This document shows, piece by piece, positions 1 to 11,304 of a stretch of 37,661 bases of DNA. The notes beneath the pieces are model-generated. The model saw only the letters and a list, made by a program, of their open reading frames with translations. It searched no databases and had not been told where the DNA came from. The DNA is taken from the NCBI GenBank assembly GCA_029265075.1, contig JAJUJZ010000016.1, positions 1 through 37,661 of the forward strand. Direction: 5' to 3'. The stretch is from Gammaproteobacteria bacterium. GTDB lineage: Bacteria > Pseudomonadota > Gammaproteobacteria > Pseudomonadales > CAMLJR01. The translations under genes and the position numbers were made by a program. Numbering within the stretch: position 1 is the first letter of the stretch; the number at the start of each line of letters is the position of its first letter.

Positions 1-141
1 GAAATGGTAATGCCGGGTGACAACGTGCAGCTGGAAGTGACGCTGATCGCTCCGATCGCGATGGAAGAAGGTCTGCGCTTCGCCATCCGTGAAGGCGGTC
101 GCACCGTCGGTGCTGGCGTCGTAGCCAAGATCATCGAGTAA
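1..141 (+). CDS. tuf: Elongation factor Tu, C-terminal fragment (5' truncated by window)
   Basis: Frame 1 reads [46 protein letters not shown], the EF-Tu C-terminus; located directly upstream of rpsJ. Confidence 0.97.
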   Translation, partial: EMVMPGDNVQLEVTLIAPIAMEEGLRFAIREGGRTVGAGVVAKIIE

Positions 142-175
142 GCGATAGGTGCCTGCCCAGGTGGCGGGCCAACCG

Positions 176-203
176 AAAGGCGCCGTCCGCGGCGCCTTTT
201 TTT
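176..203 (+). terminator. Rho-independent terminator after tuf
   Basis: AAAGGCGCC-GTCCGC-GGCGCCTTTTTTT: GC-rich stem followed by a T tract. Confidence 0.9.
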
Positions 204-284
204 GTCGCGGTGACAGTAAGTTAGAGAGAGTAGAAGCGGCTGTAGCCAGGTTGGAAGGTAGTGAGACGGCCTCCCCGAATGTTG

Positions 285-313
285 TTGACAGGGTGAGAGT
301 CGGCCACTAAAAT
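285..313 (+). promoter_or_regulatory. Probable sigma70 promoter of the S10 operon
   Basis: TTGACA (285-290), 17-nt spacer, TAAAAT (308-313); about 80 nt upstream of rpsJ. Confidence 0.8.
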
Positions 314-393
314 GCCGCTTCCATTTTTCAGGGTGGGTCCGGCCGGAATAGCCGGGCTGCTCAATTTAAAATCGGTATTGGAGTGTTGGTCAA

Positions 394-705
394 GTGCAAA
401 ACCAGCGAATTCGTATTCGTCTAAAGGCCTTCGACCACCGCCTCATCGACGCGTCGGCGCAAGAGATTGTCGATACGGCCAAGCGTACCGGTGCCCAGGT
501 TTGCGGACCCATCCCGCTGCCCACCCGCACTGAGCGCTACACCGTACTCATTTCTCCGCATGTGAATAAAGATGCGCGTGATCAGTACGAAATTCGTACT
601 CACAAGCGTCTGCTCGATATTGTCGAGCCTACGGAAAAGACCGTAGATGCGCTGATGAAGCTCGATCTGGCGGCTGGTGTTGAAGTTCAGATCAGTCTGG
701 GCTGA
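394..705 (+). CDS. rpsJ: 30S ribosomal protein S10 (GTG start)
   Basis: [18 protein letters not shown]...; S10 family; operon position. Confidence 0.97.
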   Translation: MQNQRIRIRLKAFDHRLIDASAQEIVDTAKRTGAQVCGPIPLPTRTERYTVLISPHVNKDARDQYEIRTHKRLLDIVEPTEKTVDALMKLDLAAGVEVQISLG

Positions 706-735
706 TCAGGAAAGACTAAGCAGTTCCGGAATACA

Positions 736-816
736 GAAAGACCCGCTCAGGGCTTTCCCCCTGGGTTGTGTAACACGCGGCAGAGCGTGGCCATAGAGGG
801 TGAAAGCCCCGTACAC
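736..816 (+). promoter_or_regulatory. Structured rpsJ-rplC spacer containing a 23S rRNA-like hairpin (candidate r-protein autoregulatory site)
   Basis: GAAAG-a-CCC/GGGCTTTC hairpin at 736-757; GGGT-GAAA-GCCC hairpin at 798-809; GGCCATAGAGGGTGAAAGCCCCGTACAC resembles 23S rRNA domain I. Confidence 0.5.
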
Positions 817-830
817 TGTGAGGTTCTAGC

Positions 831-1472
831 ATGGCTATTGGTTTGGTCGGTCGTAAGGCCGGCATGACCCGCGTTTTCAATGACGACGGCGTCTCAATCC
901 CGGTGACGGTGATCGAAGTTGATCCCAATCGTGTCACCGCTATCCGCACCACGGAAGGCGAAGGCTACGACGCCGTTCAGGTCACCACCGGTACGCGCAA
1001 GGCGTCGCGGGTCACCAAGCCCGAAGCGGGTCACTTCGCCAAGGCGAGTGTCGCTGCTGGTCGCGGTCTCTGGGAGTTCCGTCTCGAGGGTGAAGAGGCA
1101 CCTGAGGTTGGCTCAGAGCTGACAGTGTCGCTGTTCAGTGCCGGACAAAAAGTTGATGTTACCGGTACCTCGAAGGGTAAAGGCTTCCAGGGTACCGTAA
1201 AACGCTGGAACTTCCGCACCCAGGATGCCAGTCACGGTAACTCTATCTCTCACCGCGTTCCCGGTTCGATCGGTCAGAACCAGTCTCCCGGTAAGGTCTT
1301 CAAGGGCAAGAAGATGTCGGGGCACATGGGCGCCGAGCGTGTCACCGTGCAGTCGCTCGAAATTGTGCGCGTAGACACCGAACGCAATCTGCTGTTGGTC
1401 AAGGGAGCAGTTCCAGGCGCGCCAGGTGGCGATGTGCTGGTTCGTCCTGCGGTCAAGCTGAAGAATTCCTGA
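831..1472 (+). CDS. rplC: 50S ribosomal protein L3
   Basis: [20 protein letters not shown]...; L3 family. Confidence 0.98.
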   Translation: MAIGLVGRKAGMTRVFNDDGVSIPVTVIEVDPNRVTAIRTTEGEGYDAVQVTTGTRKASRVTKPEAGHFAKASVAAGRGLWEFRLEGEEAPEVGSELTVSLFSAGQKVDVTGTSKGKGFQGTVKRWNFRTQDASHGNSISHRVPGSIGQNQSPGKVFKGKKMSGHMGAERVTVQSLEIVRVDTERNLLLVKGAVPGAPGGDVLVRPAVKLKNS

Positions 1473-1483
1473 GGGGACGAGCA

Positions 1484-2104
1484 ATGGAATTGAATATTGC
1501 CAAGCCCGGCAACGACGGGGCGGCGGGTACTGTAAAGGTATCTGATGTCACGTTTGCGCGTGATTACAACGAAGATCTGGTGCATCAGGTCGTTACGGCT
1601 TACCTGGCGGGCGCGCGTCAGGGTACTCGTGCCCAGAAGACCCGCTCGGAAGTGAGCGGTGGCGGCAAGAAGCCGTTCCGTCAGAAAGGTACTGGTCGCG
1701 CTCGCGCCGGAACCATCCGTTCGCCGCTGTGGCGTACTGGTGGTACCACTTTCGCCGCGCGTCCCCAGGACCACAGTCAGAAAGTAAACCGGAAGATGTA
1801 CCGCGCCGCGCTGCAGGTCATCCTGTCTGAGCTCGCGCGTCAGGATCGTCTGGTGGTGGTCGAGGACTTCACGGTCGAGCAGCCGAAAACCAAGCTGCTG
1901 GTTCAGGCGCTGGGTCAGTACGGCCTCGACAACGTGCTGATCGTTGGCGAAGAAGTGACTGAGAATCTGTACCTTGCAGCGCGCAACCTTCACAAGGTTG
2001 ATGTGCGTGATGTGGCAGGCGTCGACCCTGTGAGCCTGATCGCCTACGACAAGGTCATGGTTACTGTGCCGGCCCTCAAGAAATTCGAGGAGATGTTGGG
2101 ATGA
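1484..2104 (+). CDS. rplD: 50S ribosomal protein L4
   Basis: L4 family motif [29 protein letters not shown]. Confidence 0.98.
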   Translation: MELNIAKPGNDGAAGTVKVSDVTFARDYNEDLVHQVVTAYLAGARQGTRAQKTRSEVSGGGKKPFRQKGTGRARAGTIRSPLWRTGGTTFAARPQDHSQKVNRKMYRAALQVILSELARQDRLVVVEDFTVEQPKTKLLVQALGQYGLDNVLIVGEEVTENLYLAARNLHKVDVRDVAGVDPVSLIAYDKVMVTVPALKKFEEMLG

Positions 2105-2397
2105 ACCCGGAGCGCATTTACAAAGTACTGCTGGGCCCGCACATTTCGGAAAAGGCTGCGATCAGCGCCGAGCGTGGCAACCAGGTGGTGTTCAAGGTTG
2201 CGCGTGATGCCAGCAAGCTCGAAATCCGCAAGGCGGTCGAGACGCTGTTCAAGGTCAAGGTGCAAGGTGTGCAGACCCTGAACGTGAAAGGCAAGGTCAA
2301 GTTCAACCGGTTTGGGCAAGTCAAAAAGCCGAGCTGGAAAAAGGCTTACGTTCGTCTGGAGCAAGGTCAGGATATTGACTTTGCCGTAGCGGAATAA
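2101..2397 (+). CDS. rplW: 50S ribosomal protein L23
   Basis: [20 protein letters not shown]...; ATGA overlap with rplD. Confidence 0.97.
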   Translation: MNPERIYKVLLGPHISEKAAISAERGNQVVFKVARDASKLEIRKAVETLFKVKVQGVQTLNVKGKVKFNRFGQVKKPSWKKAYVRLEQGQDIDFAVAE

Positions 2398-2413
2398 CCG
2401 GGGGTCAGGTCAG

Positions 2414-3238
2414 ATGGCAATTGTAAAAAGTAAACCGACTTCTCCGGGGCGCCGCTTCGCCGTACGTGTTGTAAACCCGGATCTCCACAAGGGCAAGCCG
2501 TACCGTCCGCTGCTTGAAAAGCAGAGCCGGACCGGCGGTCGTAACAATAACGGCCGGATCACGACGCGGCACGTTGGTGGCGGTCATCGTCAGCACTACC
2601 GCGTCATCGACTTCCGTCGTAACAAAGACGGCGTACCGGCTACGGTCGAGCGTATTGAGTATGATCCGAACCGCACGGCCTTCATCGCACTGGTGCTGTA
2701 TGCAGACGGCGAGCGTCGCTACATCATCGCGCCGAAAGGCCTGAAAGTGGGCGACAAGATCGAGTCCGGCGATGCAGCAGCGATCAAAAGCGGTAACACG
2801 CTGCCGCTGCGTAATATTCCGGTCGGTAGCACCATTCACTGCATCGAGATGAAGCCTGGTAAGGGCGCTCAGCTCGCTCGCAGCGCTGGTGCCTCTGTCC
2901 AGCTGGTGGCGCGCGAAGGGCAGTATGCAACGCTGCGTCTGCGTTCCGGCGAAATGCGCAAGGTGCTCGCTGAGTGCCGCGCGACTCTGGGTGAAGTGTC
3001 GAACAGCGAACACAGCCTGCGGAAACTCGGCAAAGCTGGCGCTCAGCGTTGGCGTGGCGTCCGTCCGACGGTGCGCGGTGTTGCGATGAACCCGGTTGAT
3101 CACCCGCACGGTGGTGGTGAAGGGCGTACCTCTGGCGGCCGTCATCCGGTTACGCCCTGGGGTGTGCCGACCAAGGGTTACAAGACTCGCAAGAACAAGC
3201 GTACGAACGATTTCATCGTTCGCCGTCGCACCAAGTAA
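2414..3238 (+). CDS. rplB: 50S ribosomal protein L2
   Basis: [14 protein letters not shown]...[18 protein letters not shown]...[10 protein letters not shown]. Confidence 0.98.
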   Translation: MAIVKSKPTSPGRRFAVRVVNPDLHKGKPYRPLLEKQSRTGGRNNNGRITTRHVGGGHRQHYRVIDFRRNKDGVPATVERIEYDPNRTAFIALVLYADGERRYIIAPKGLKVGDKIESGDAAAIKSGNTLPLRNIPVGSTIHCIEMKPGKGAQLARSAGASVQLVAREGQYATLRLRSGEMRKVLAECRATLGEVSNSEHSLRKLGKAGAQRWRGVRPTVRGVAMNPVDHPHGGGEGRTSGGRHPVTPWGVPTKGYKTRKNKRTNDFIVRRRTK

Positions 3239-3277
3239 TGCGCGCAGCGCTAACGGTTTCTGAAAGAGGATAGGTTT

Positions 3278-3553
3278 GTGCCACGTTCACTGAAGAAAGG
3301 TCCTTTTATCGACCTTCACCTGATGAAGAAGGTAGAGGCCGCCATCGAAAAGAACGATCGTCGCCCGATCAAGACCTGGTCGCGTCGCTCGATGATCTCT
3401 CCCGATATGGTGGGTCTGACGATTGCCGTCCACAACGGTCGCCAGCACGTTCCCGTGCTGATCTCCGAGGATATGGTCGGTCACAAGCTGGGCGAATTTG
3501 CTGTTACGCGGACCTTCAAGGGCCACGTCGCAGACAAGAAAGCCCGGCGGTAA
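3278..3553 (+). CDS. rpsS: 30S ribosomal protein S19 (GTG start)
   Basis: [20 protein letters not shown]...; S19 family. Confidence 0.98.
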   Translation: MPRSLKKGPFIDLHLMKKVEAAIEKNDRRPIKTWSRRSMISPDMVGLTIAVHNGRQHVPVLISEDMVGHKLGEFAVTRTFKGHVADKKARR

Positions 3554-3579
3554 CAGTTTGCTGAGACGAGGTTGAGACA

Positions 3580-3921
3580 ATGGAAGCTGCGGCACGACTG
3601 ACAGGCGCACGTATTTCCGCTCAGAAGGCCCGTCTGGTGGCAGACCAGATTCGTGGCAAGAAGATCGAAGAGGCGCTGAACATTCTGACGTTCAGCCCGA
3701 AGAAGGCAGCTCACCTGATCAAAAAGGTGTTGAATTCAGCAATCGCAAATGCTGAAAACAACGAAGGTGCTGACGTTGATGAACTCAGGGTGGCAACGAT
3801 TTTCGTTGACGAGGGTGTGACGCTGAAACGCATCATGCCGCGCGCGAAAGGTCGTGCCGACCGTATTTCGAAAAGAACCTGCCATATCACGGTGAAAGTT
3901 GCCGACGGCGAAGGTAAGTAG
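3580..3921 (+). CDS. rplV: 50S ribosomal protein L22
   Basis: [18 protein letters not shown]...[21 protein letters not shown]. Confidence 0.98.
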   Translation: MEAAARLTGARISAQKARLVADQIRGKKIEEALNILTFSPKKAAHLIKKVLNSAIANAENNEGADVDELRVATIFVDEGVTLKRIMPRAKGRADRISKRTCHITVKVADGEGK

Positions 3922-3932
3922 GAGTCCACTAG

Positions 3933-4607
3933 ATGGGTCAGAAAGTACACCCGACAGGCATTCGCCTCGGCATTGTCCGCGACCACAACTCCATTTGGTA
4001 TGCCGGTCGCAAAAACTATGCCCAGCGCCTGATCAGCGATCTCGAAGTGCGGAAGTACCTCGAGGAGAGGCTTGGCAATGCGTCGGTCAGCCGCATCGTA
4101 ATCGAGCGCCCCGCGCAAACTGCACGGATTACGATCCACACAGCACGCCCCGGTATCGTTATCGGTAAGAAGGGCGAGGATGTTGATCGTCTGCGCAAAG
4201 ATCTTGCTGCGCGCATGGGTGTACCCGTTCAGATCAATATCGAAGAGATCCGGAAGCCCGACCTCGACGCCAAGCTCACGGCGATGAACGTTGCCCAGCA
4301 GCTGGAACGTCGCGTAATGTTCCGCCGCGCCATGAAGCGCGTGGTTCAGAACGCGCTTCGCCAGGGCGCGGGTGGTATCAAGGTACAAGTAAGCGGACGT
4401 CTGGGTGGCGCTGAAATTGCGCGCACTGAATGGTACCGCGAAGGTCGTGTTCCGCTTCATACGCTGCGTGCCGATATCGATTACGCAACGCACGAAGCCC
4501 ACACGACTTACGGTGTAATCGGCGTCAAGGTGTGGATCTTCAAAGGCGAGATCCTTGGCACCCGCGAAGCGGTAGAAACGAAAGCCGCCAAAGCGCCAGC
4601 TAATTAA
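3933..4607 (+). CDS. rpsC: 30S ribosomal protein S3
   Basis: [25 protein letters not shown]... Confidence 0.98.
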   Translation: MGQKVHPTGIRLGIVRDHNSIWYAGRKNYAQRLISDLEVRKYLEERLGNASVSRIVIERPAQTARITIHTARPGIVIGKKGEDVDRLRKDLAARMGVPVQINIEEIRKPDLDAKLTAMNVAQQLERRVMFRRAMKRVVQNALRQGAGGIKVQVSGRLGGAEIARTEWYREGRVPLHTLRADIDYATHEAHTTYGVIGVKVWIFKGEILGTREAVETKAAKAPAN

Positions 4608-4618
4608 GGGTTATCGCA

Positions 4619-5032
4619 ATGCTTCAACCTAAGCGTACCAAGTTTCGCAAGCAGCACAAAGGTCGCAACCGTGGGCTGGCCCAGCGCGGCAGCAAGGTGA
4701 GCTTTGGCGAGTTTGGCCTGAAAGCCACCGAGCGCGGTCGGCTGACAGCGCGGCAGATTGAAGCTGCGCGGCGGGCCATGACGCGCCACATCAAGCGGGG
4801 CGGCAAGATCTGGATCCGTGTGTTCCCGGACAAGCCCATTACCCAGAAGCCGCTGGAAGTGCGGATGGGTAAAGGTAAAGGCGCGGTGGAATACTGGGTA
4901 GCACAGATTCAGCCGGGCAAGATGCTGTACGAAGTTGAGGGTGTTTCCGAAGAGCTGGCGCGTGAGGCCTTTGCCCTGGCTGCTGCCAAAATTCCGCTGG
5001 AAACCACTTTTGTTAAACGGTCGGTGATGTGA
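4619..5032 (+). CDS. rplP: 50S ribosomal protein L16
   Basis: [21 protein letters not shown]... Confidence 0.98.
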   Translation: MLQPKRTKFRKQHKGRNRGLAQRGSKVSFGEFGLKATERGRLTARQIEAARRAMTRHIKRGGKIWIRVFPDKPITQKPLEVRMGKGKGAVEYWVAQIQPGKMLYEVEGVSEELAREAFALAAAKIPLETTFVKRSVM

Positions 5033-5223
5033 TGAAAGCGCAAGAATTACGGAACAAGTCCGTAGAAGAACTGAATGCCGAACTTCAGAAGGCGCTGTCC
5101 GAGCAATTCAAGCTGCGTGTTCAGAAAGCAACCGGCCAGTTGGCTCAGACTCATCTTCTGAAGAGCACGCGTCGCGAAATCGCGCGCGTCAAGACGGTGC
5201 TGGCAGAGAAGGCAGGTAAGTGA
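5032..5223 (+). CDS. rpmC: 50S ribosomal protein L29 (ATG at 5032 preferred over GTG at 5029)
   Basis: [22 protein letters not shown]...; start overlaps rplP stop. Confidence 0.95.
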   Translation: MKAQELRNKSVEELNAELQKALSEQFKLRVQKATGQLAQTHLLKSTRREIARVKTVLAEKAGK

Positions 5224-5225
5224 CT

Positions 5226-5495
5226 ATGAGCGAAGCAGCAGAAAACCGCGCGCGCACCGTGACCGGCCGCGTCGTCAGCGACAAAGCAGACAAGACAGTC
5301 ACCGTGCTGATCGAGCGTCGCGTCAAGCACCCGGTCTACGGCAAGTATCTCACCCGCTCGTCCAAGATCCACGTTCACGACGAGAACAACGAGTGCAAGG
5401 TGGGTGACCTGGTTACGGTTTACGAAACGCGCCCCGTTTCGAAAACCAAGACCTGGGCACTGTTGAAGATTGAAGAGCGGGCTGCGGCCGTTTGA
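5226..5495 (+). CDS. rpsQ: 30S ribosomal protein S17 (ATG at 5226 preferred over GTG at 5220)
   Basis: [31 protein letters not shown]... Confidence 0.96.
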   Translation: MSEAAENRARTVTGRVVSDKADKTVTVLIERRVKHPVYGKYLTRSSKIHVHDENNECKVGDLVTVYETRPVSKTKTWALLKIEERAAAV

Positions 5496-5553
5496 ACGGC
5501 TGAAGTGCTGATGTCATCGAGTGATGCACAGTAAGCAGGTTTTGGAGTAGAAC

Positions 5554-5922
5554 ATGATCCAGACAGAATCCTATTTGGAAGTCGCAGATAACAGCGGCGC
5601 CCGCCAAGTTATGTGCATCAAGGTGCTCGGTGGCTCGCACCGCCGTTACGCTCGCATCGGCGACGTCATCAAGGTGACCGTTAAAGAAGCGATCCCGCGC
5701 GGCAAGGTCAAAAAAGGCCAGGTCATGAATGCGGTGGTTGTACGCACTCGTAAGGGCGTGCGTCGTCAGGATGGCTCAGTGATTCGGTTCGACGACAACG
5801 CCGCGGTGTTGTTGAACAACCAGTTGGCGCCGATTGGCACCCGTATTTTTGGACCGGTCACGCGCGAGCTGCGTAGTGAACGTTTTATGAAGATTATTTC
5901 TCTCGCGCCGGAAGTACTGTAA
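5554..5922 (+). CDS. rplN: 50S ribosomal protein L14
   Basis: [28 protein letters not shown]... Confidence 0.98.
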   Translation: MIQTESYLEVADNSGARQVMCIKVLGGSHRRYARIGDVIKVTVKEAIPRGKVKKGQVMNAVVVRTRKGVRRQDGSVIRFDDNAAVLLNNQLAPIGTRIFGPVTRELRSERFMKIISLAPEVL

Positions 5923-5947
5923 CCGAATCGGGAGTTGAGGGGTCGTT

Positions 5948-6265
5948 ATGCGTAAGATCAAGCGGGAGGACGAGGTAATCGTCCTCACTGGCAAAGACAA
6001 AGGCAAGCGCGGCAAGGTCACCAGGGTGCTGGCCGATGACAAGGTGCTGGTCGCTGGCGTGAACATCATCAAGAAACACCAGCGCCCCAATCCGCAGGCG
6101 GGCATCGCTGGCGGTATTGTCGAGCGCGAAGCTCCGCTGCACATCTCTAACGTAGCGATCTTCAACCCGACCAGCAACAAGGCAGACCGGGTGGGCTTCA
6201 AGATTCTGGAAGACGGCCGCAAGGTGCGCGTTTACAAATCCACCGGCGAAGAGATCGACGCCTGA
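5948..6265 (+). CDS. rplX: 50S ribosomal protein L24
   Basis: [22 protein letters not shown]... KOW motif. Confidence 0.97.
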   Translation: MRKIKREDEVIVLTGKDKGKRGKVTRVLADDKVLVAGVNIIKKHQRPNPQAGIAGGIVEREAPLHISNVAIFNPTSNKADRVGFKILEDGRKVRVYKSTGEEIDA

Positions 6266-6285
6266 AGGCGAGCGGGAATCGGAAA

Positions 6286-6825
6286 ATGGCACGATTGAAA
6301 AAGTTGTATGACAGCGAGCTGCGTCAGAAGCTGAAAGACGAGCTCGGTATCGAGAACATCATGGCGGTCCCGCGTATCACCAAGATCACTCTGAACATGG
6401 GTGTGGGTGAAGCTGTCGGCGACAAGAAAGTCATGGAAGCGGCACTGCGCGACCTGCAGGCGATCGCGGGTCAGAAGCCCGTGGTTACCGTTGCACGCAA
6501 GTCGGTTGCCGGCTTCAAGATCCGTGACGGCTGGCCCATTGGCTGCAAGGTCACCCTGCGGCAGGACCGCATGTATGAATTCCTCGATCGCCTGATCAAT
6601 ATTGCGATCCCTCGTATTCGCGACTTCCGCGGCATCAGCCCGAAGTCGTTCGACGGCCGCGGTAACTTCGCAATGGGCGTATCGGAGCAGATCATTTTCC
6701 CGGAGATCGATTACGACAAGGTCGATACTCTGCGTGGTCTGGATATCACGATCACTACGTCGGCGCGGAATGACAAGGAAGGGCGTGCACTGCTGGGCGC
6801 CTTCAATTTCCCGTTCAAGAGCTAA
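6286..6825 (+). CDS. rplE: 50S ribosomal protein L5
   Basis: [14 protein letters not shown]...[24 protein letters not shown]. Confidence 0.98.
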   Translation: MARLKKLYDSELRQKLKDELGIENIMAVPRITKITLNMGVGEAVGDKKVMEAALRDLQAIAGQKPVVTVARKSVAGFKIRDGWPIGCKVTLRQDRMYEFLDRLINIAIPRIRDFRGISPKSFDGRGNFAMGVSEQIIFPEIDYDKVDTLRGLDITITTSARNDKEGRALLGAFNFPFKS

Positions 6826-6853
6826 CGTTCAGAAAACGTAAAAGGTAGCGTAC

Positions 6854-7159
6854 ATGGCCAAATTATCGATGATTGCCCGCGAGAAAAAGCGCGCTCGTCT
6901 CGTTGAAAAATTTGCAGCAAAGCGCGCAGCGCTGAAGGCGATCATCGCCGATCCGAAGGCGGATGACGATGCTAAGTGGGAAGCACAGCTCAAGCTGCAA
7001 AAGCTGCCGCGTGATGCAAGCCCGGTTCGCAAGCAGAATCGTTGCCAGCTGACCGGCCGGCCGCGCGGCGTCTATCGCAAGTTTGGCCTGGGTCGCAACA
7101 TGCTGCGCGAAGCTGCAATGCGCGGCGATGTGCCCGGCCTGGTCAAATCCAGCTGGTAA
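6854..7159 (+). CDS. rpsN: 30S ribosomal protein S14 (long, zinc-free type)
   Basis: [20 protein letters not shown]...[38 protein letters not shown]. Confidence 0.97.
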   Translation: MAKLSMIAREKKRARLVEKFAAKRAALKAIIADPKADDDAKWEAQLKLQKLPRDASPVRKQNRCQLTGRPRGVYRKFGLGRNMLREAAMRGDVPGLVKSSW

Positions 7160-7220
7160 GCGATTCAGCAAGCCGCTGCCACGCGCAGCGCCTTACGGTT
7201 AGAGAGTTTCGGAGCCAAAC

Positions 7221-7616
7221 ATGAGCATGCAAGACCCACTGGCGGATATGCTGACCCGTATCCGCAATGCGCAACAGGCCGGCAAGCCGACGGTGGCCAT
7301 GCCGTCGTCCAAGCTCAAGGTCGCTGTTGCCAAGGTCCTCGAAGAAGAGGGCTACATCGGCGGTCATCGCGTCGACGCTAACGAAGGCAAGCCTTCGCTG
7401 GTGCTGGATCTCAAGTATTTCCAGGGCAAGCCGGTTATCGAGGAAATCACCCGGATCAGCAGCCCGGGGCTGCGTTCCTACAAAGGCACCAGCGAGCTGC
7501 CGAAAGTACGGAATGGCCTGGGTGTGGCGATCATCTCGACCAGCCGGGGTGTCATGACCGATCGCGCAGCGCGCCAGGCCGGTGTCGGCGGCGAAGTTCT
7601 GTGCACCGTGTTCTAA
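7221..7616 (+). CDS. rpsH: 30S ribosomal protein S8
   Basis: [22 protein letters not shown]...[11 protein letters not shown]. Confidence 0.98.
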   Translation: MSMQDPLADMLTRIRNAQQAGKPTVAMPSSKLKVAVAKVLEEEGYIGGHRVDANEGKPSLVLDLKYFQGKPVIEEITRISSPGLRSYKGTSELPKVRNGLGVAIISTSRGVMTDRAARQAGVGGEVLCTVF

Positions 7617-7642
7617 TCACTCAGATTTGACGAGTTAACGCT

Positions 7643-8176
7643 ATGTCCAGAATTGCAAAAAGCCCGGTGGTTTTACCGGCCGGCGTCGAGGTGAAGCTCG
7701 ACGGGAATAAGGTTACCGTCAAGGGTGGCAAGGGCACGCTTGAGACCGCGATCAACGACAAAGTTGAGATCAAGGTCGAGGACGGTCAGGTAACGTTCGC
7801 GCCCCGCCACGGCGACGCGATCGCATGGGCCCAGGCTGGCACCGCGCGGTCGCTGGTGAACAACATGGTAATCGGCGTAACCAATGGCTTTGAGCGGAAG
7901 CTTGAGCTGGTTGGTGTTGGTTATCGTGCCAAAGCTGCGGGCAAGACGCTGAACCTGTCGCTGGGTTTTTCTCACCCGGTCGACTACGAGATGCCGGAAG
8001 GCGTCAGCGTAGAAACCCCCAGCCAGACCGAAATCGTCCTGCGGGGTATTTCCAAGCAGGTGCTTGGTCAGGTTGCAGCTGAAATCCGTTCGTTCCGGCC
8101 GCCGGAGCCTTACAAGGGCAAAGGTATCCGCTACTCCGATGAGCAGGTGCTTCGGAAAGAAGCCAAGAAGAAGTAA
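7643..8176 (+). CDS. rplF: 50S ribosomal protein L6
   Basis: [31 protein letters not shown]...[11 protein letters not shown]. Confidence 0.98.
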   Translation: MSRIAKSPVVLPAGVEVKLDGNKVTVKGGKGTLETAINDKVEIKVEDGQVTFAPRHGDAIAWAQAGTARSLVNNMVIGVTNGFERKLELVGVGYRAKAAGKTLNLSLGFSHPVDYEMPEGVSVETPSQTEIVLRGISKQVLGQVAAEIRSFRPPEPYKGKGIRYSDEQVLRKEAKKK

Positions 8177-8185
8177 GGCAAGGTT

Positions 8186-8536
8186 ATGAACGCAAAGAAA
8201 GAGTCGAGAATTCGCCGTTCGCGCCGCTCACGCTCGAAGATGCGGGAGCTTGGGGCCACCCGGCTGTGCGTATACCGCACTCCGCGGCACATCTATGCGC
8301 AGATCATCGCCGCCGATGGCGCTCAGGTTCTGGCCAGCGCTTCGACGCTCGACGGCACCCTGCGCTCGGGCAACACGGGCAATGTCGAGGCGGCCGCGAA
8401 AGTCGGTGCACTGATTGCGGAGCGTGCCAAAGCCGCTGGCGTCAGCCGCGTCGCTTTCGACCGCAGCGGTTTCAAATTTCATGGCCGGGTGAAAGCACTG
8501 GCTGACGCAGCCCGCGAGGGTGGACTGGAATTCTAA
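8186..8536 (+). CDS. rplR: 50S ribosomal protein L18
   Basis: [17 protein letters not shown]...[26 protein letters not shown]. Confidence 0.98.
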   Translation: MNAKKESRIRRSRRSRSKMRELGATRLCVYRTPRHIYAQIIAADGAQVLASASTLDGTLRSGNTGNVEAAAKVGALIAERAKAAGVSRVAFDRSGFKFHGRVKALADAAREGGLEF

Positions 8537-8547
8537 AGGTTTGAGCG

Positions 8548-9060
8548 ATGGCGTTTAACGATCAGAAAGACAAGGGCAGCAACGAAGGCCTCCAGGAGAA
8601 ACTGGTACAGGTCAACCGTGTGGCCAAAGTTGTTAAGGGTGGCCGTATCTTCGCCTTCACCGCGCTGACTGTGGTCGGCGACGGCAAGGGCAAGGTCGGC
8701 TTCGGTCGCGGTAAGGCCCGCGAAGTGCCGGCTGCGATTCAAAAGGCTATGGAAGCTGCCCGCCGCAACATGATCGAAGTCGATCTGAACGGCGACACCA
8801 TCCACTACGCCATCAAATCCGGTCACGGCGCATCGAAGGTTTACATGCAGCCGGCGCTGCCGGGTACTGGTATCATCGCGGGCGGCGCCATGCGGGCGGT
8901 ACTGGAGCTCGCCGGTGTACACAACGTGCTGGCCAAGTGCTACGGCTCGACCAATCCGGTCAACGTCGTACGCGCGACCTTCAATGCACTGAAAGAGATC
9001 TCCTCGCCCGACGCGATCGCTGCCAAACGCGGCAAGTCGGTTGAAGAGATCACTGGGTAA
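8548..9060 (+). CDS. rpsE: 30S ribosomal protein S5
   Basis: [51 protein letters not shown]. Confidence 0.98.
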   Translation: MAFNDQKDKGSNEGLQEKLVQVNRVAKVVKGGRIFAFTALTVVGDGKGKVGFGRGKAREVPAAIQKAMEAARRNMIEVDLNGDTIHYAIKSGHGASKVYMQPALPGTGIIAGGAMRAVLELAGVHNVLAKCYGSTNPVNVVRATFNALKEISSPDAIAAKRGKSVEEITG

Positions 9061-9080
9061 TCTAGAGCTGGAAGATAGCC

Positions 9081-9260
9081 ATGACCAAGAAAGTAAAAGT
9101 TACGCAGGTGCGCAGCGCGTTTGGGCGCCTTGAGGCGCACAAAGCCACTATCAGAGGGCTGGGCCTGCGTCGGATTGGTCATACCGTTGAGCTTGAGGAC
9201 ACTCCCTCGGTACGCGGAATGATCAATAAAGTGAGCTATCTCGTACGAGTAGAGGAATAA
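9081..9260 (+). CDS. rpmD: 50S ribosomal protein L30 (59 aa; absent from ORF track)
   Basis: Manual translation [59 protein letters not shown]. Confidence 0.96.
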   Translation: MTKKVKVTQVRSAFGRLEAHKATIRGLGLRRIGHTVELEDTPSVRGMINKVSYLVRVEE

Positions 9261-9263
9261 ACG

Positions 9264-9710
9264 ATGACCGCTGTTATGCGTCTCAATGGCCTGAGCCCTG
9301 CGCCCGGCCGCAAGCAGAAAGGCAAGCGCGTTGGTCGTGGTATCGGTAGCGGGCTTGGCAAGACCTGTGGCCGCGGTCACAAGGGTCTGAAGTCCCGCTC
9401 CGGCGGTCGCGTTCCGGCGAGCTTCGAAGGCGGTCAAATGCCGCTGCAGATCCGCCTGCCGAAGTATGGCTTCAGCTCGCGGATCGGCCGTGTCACCGCC
9501 GAGATTCGCCTGGCTGAGCTTAACCTGGTGACGGACGACGTCATCGATCTAGATGCGCTGAAGCGGGCTGGACTGATCAGCCGTAACATGTTGCGCGCCA
9601 AGGTATTCCTGGCAGGTGAACTGAACCGTGCAGTAACGGTCAAGGGTCTGCTTGTTACCAAAGGTGCACGCGAAGCCATCGAGAAGGCCGGCGGAAAGGT
9701 CGAAGAATAA
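9264..9710 (+). CDS. rplO: 50S ribosomal protein L15 (start could be ATG at 9276)
   Basis: [37 protein letters not shown]... Confidence 0.96.
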   Translation: MTAVMRLNGLSPAPGRKQKGKRVGRGIGSGLGKTCGRGHKGLKSRSGGRVPASFEGGQMPLQIRLPKYGFSSRIGRVTAEIRLAELNLVTDDVIDLDALKRAGLISRNMLRAKVFLAGELNRAVTVKGLLVTKGAREAIEKAGGKVEE

Positions 9711-11053
9711 TGGCGAAGGCGCGGTCCCTCCCTTCTTCGGGGGCGCAAGCAGGCATGGGCGAGCTTCTGGCTCGCCTTCGCTTTCTGTTGCTGGCGATAA
9801 TCGTCTACCGGATCGGCACGCACATCCCGGTACCGGGTATCGATCCGGTGCGGCTCGCCGCCATGTTCAGTCAGAACCAGGGCACCATCTTGGGGCTGTT
9901 CAACATGTTCTCCGGTGGTGCACTGGAGCGGATGAGTATCCTTGCGCTGGGGATCATGCCGTATATTTCGGCATCGATCATCATGCAGCTGCTGTCGGCC
10001 GTGAGTCCGCAGCTCGAAGCGCTGAAAAAAGAAGGTGAAGCCGGGCGGCGCAAGATCACCCAGTACACACGCTATCTGACGGTCGGTCTGGCGCTGATTC
10101 AGGGCGCCGGGATGACGGTAGGGCTGGCCAATCAGGGGCTCGCTTATGCCACTGGGTTCAGCTTTTACTTCATCGCCGTAGTGTCGCTGGTGACAGGTGC
10201 AGTGTTTCTGATGTGGCTCGGTGAGCAGATTACCGAGCGCGGCATCGGCAACGGTATTTCGCTGCTGATCTTCGCTGGTATCGTGGCTGGGCTGCCGGCA
10301 GCAATTGGCCAGTCGCTTGAGCAGGCGCGTCAGGGTGAGATGAACATTCTGGTGCTGCTGTTCATTCTTCTGCTTGCCATTGCCGTGGTGTTCCTGGTGG
10401 TGTTTATCGAGCGCGGCCAGCGTCGGATCACCGTCAACTATGCCAAGCAGCAGCGCGGCAACCGGATGTATCAGGCGCAGTCGAGTCATCTGCCGCTCAA
10501 GGTGAATATGTCCGGCGTTATTCCGGCCATCTTCGCCAGTTCGATTCTGCTGTTCCCGGCGTCGATCGCGCAGTGGTTCGGGCAGGGTACGACGGGTACC
10601 GGTGGCGAATGGCTGCAGGAACTGGCGCTCGCCATCGGACCGGGCCAGCCGCTGAATATTCTGCTGTTCTCGGCGTTGATCGTGTTCTTCTGCTTCTTCT
10701 ATACGGCGTTGATGTTTAACCCGCAGGAAGTGGCTGAGAACCTGAAGAAATCGGGTGCTTTTCTGCCCGGCATCCGGCCCGGTCAGCAGACCGCGAACTA
10801 TATCGACGGGGTGCTGACGCGTCTGACCATGTTTGGCGCGCTCTACATCACACTGGTCTGTCTGCTGCCGCAGTTCCTGGTGGTCATGTGGAACGTCCCG
10901 TTCTATCTGGGCGGTACCTCGCTGCTGATCGTGGTAGTGGTCGTGATGGACTTTATGGCTCAGGTGCAGTCGCACTTGATGTCTCATCAGTACGAATCGC
11001 TGATGAAGAAGGCGAATTTGAAGAACTACGGCCGCACCGGCATCACCCGCTGA
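9710..11053 (+). CDS. secY: Preprotein translocase subunit SecY
   Basis: [25 protein letters not shown]...; multiple TM segments; 1-nt overlap with rplO. Confidence 0.98.
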   Translation: MAKARSLPSSGAQAGMGELLARLRFLLLAIIVYRIGTHIPVPGIDPVRLAAMFSQNQGTILGLFNMFSGGALERMSILALGIMPYISASIIMQLLSAVSPQLEALKKEGEAGRRKITQYTRYLTVGLALIQGAGMTVGLANQGLAYATGFSFYFIAVVSLVTGAVFLMWLGEQITERGIGNGISLLIFAGIVAGLPAAIGQSLEQARQGEMNILVLLFILLLAIAVVFLVVFIERGQRRITVNYAKQQRGNRMYQAQSSHLPLKVNMSGVIPAIFASSILLFPASIAQWFGQGTTGTGGEWLQELALAIGPGQPLNILLFSALIVFFCFFYTALMFNPQEVAENLKKSGAFLPGIRPGQQTANYIDGVLTRLTMFGALYITLVCLLPQFLVVMWNVPFYLGGTSLLIVVVVVMDFMAQVQSHLMSHQYESLMKKANLKNYGRTGITR

Positions 11054-11080
11054 GCGGTCAGGTCCGAGGAGTCAGGGGAA

Positions 11081-11197
11081 ATGAAAGTACGTGCATCAGT
11101 GAAAAAGGTATGCCGGAACTGCAAGGTCATCCGTCGCCGTGGTTCGGTGCGGGTTATCTGCACGGCTGAGCCGCGCCATAAACAGCGCCAGGGTTGA
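11081..11197 (+). CDS. rpmJ: 50S ribosomal protein L36 (38 aa, zinc-ribbon C+ form; absent from ORF track)
   Basis: Manual translation [38 protein letters not shown]; CxxC...C...H. Confidence 0.97.
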   Translation: MKVRASVKKVCRNCKVIRRRGSVRVICTAEPRHKQRQG

Positions 11198-11210
11198 TAC
11201 TGGTCGGTTA

Positions 11211-11239
11211 TTGATTTTTCAGCCCCGGAACGGTAGACT
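11211..11239 (+). promoter_or_regulatory. Possible internal promoter of the alpha operon
   Basis: TTGATT (11211-11216), 17 nt, TAGACT (11234-11239), in the 107-nt rpmJ-rpsM gap. Confidence 0.45.
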
Positions 11240-11304
11240 CTTGCGCCTTTCGCGCCTGGTAGTCCCCTTTCGGCGGCAGACAGTTTAAGTACGGAGTAAA
11301 GTGA

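Noticed and set aside
7160-7220. S8-type autoregulatory site in the spc operon
   Set aside because: Inspected the rplX-rplE and rpsN-rpsH gaps for an S8-binding-like hairpin; nothing convincing by eye.
9434-10987. 517-aa minus-strand ORF
   Set aside because: Antisense to rplO/secY; His/Gln/Arg-rich composition, no family resemblance.
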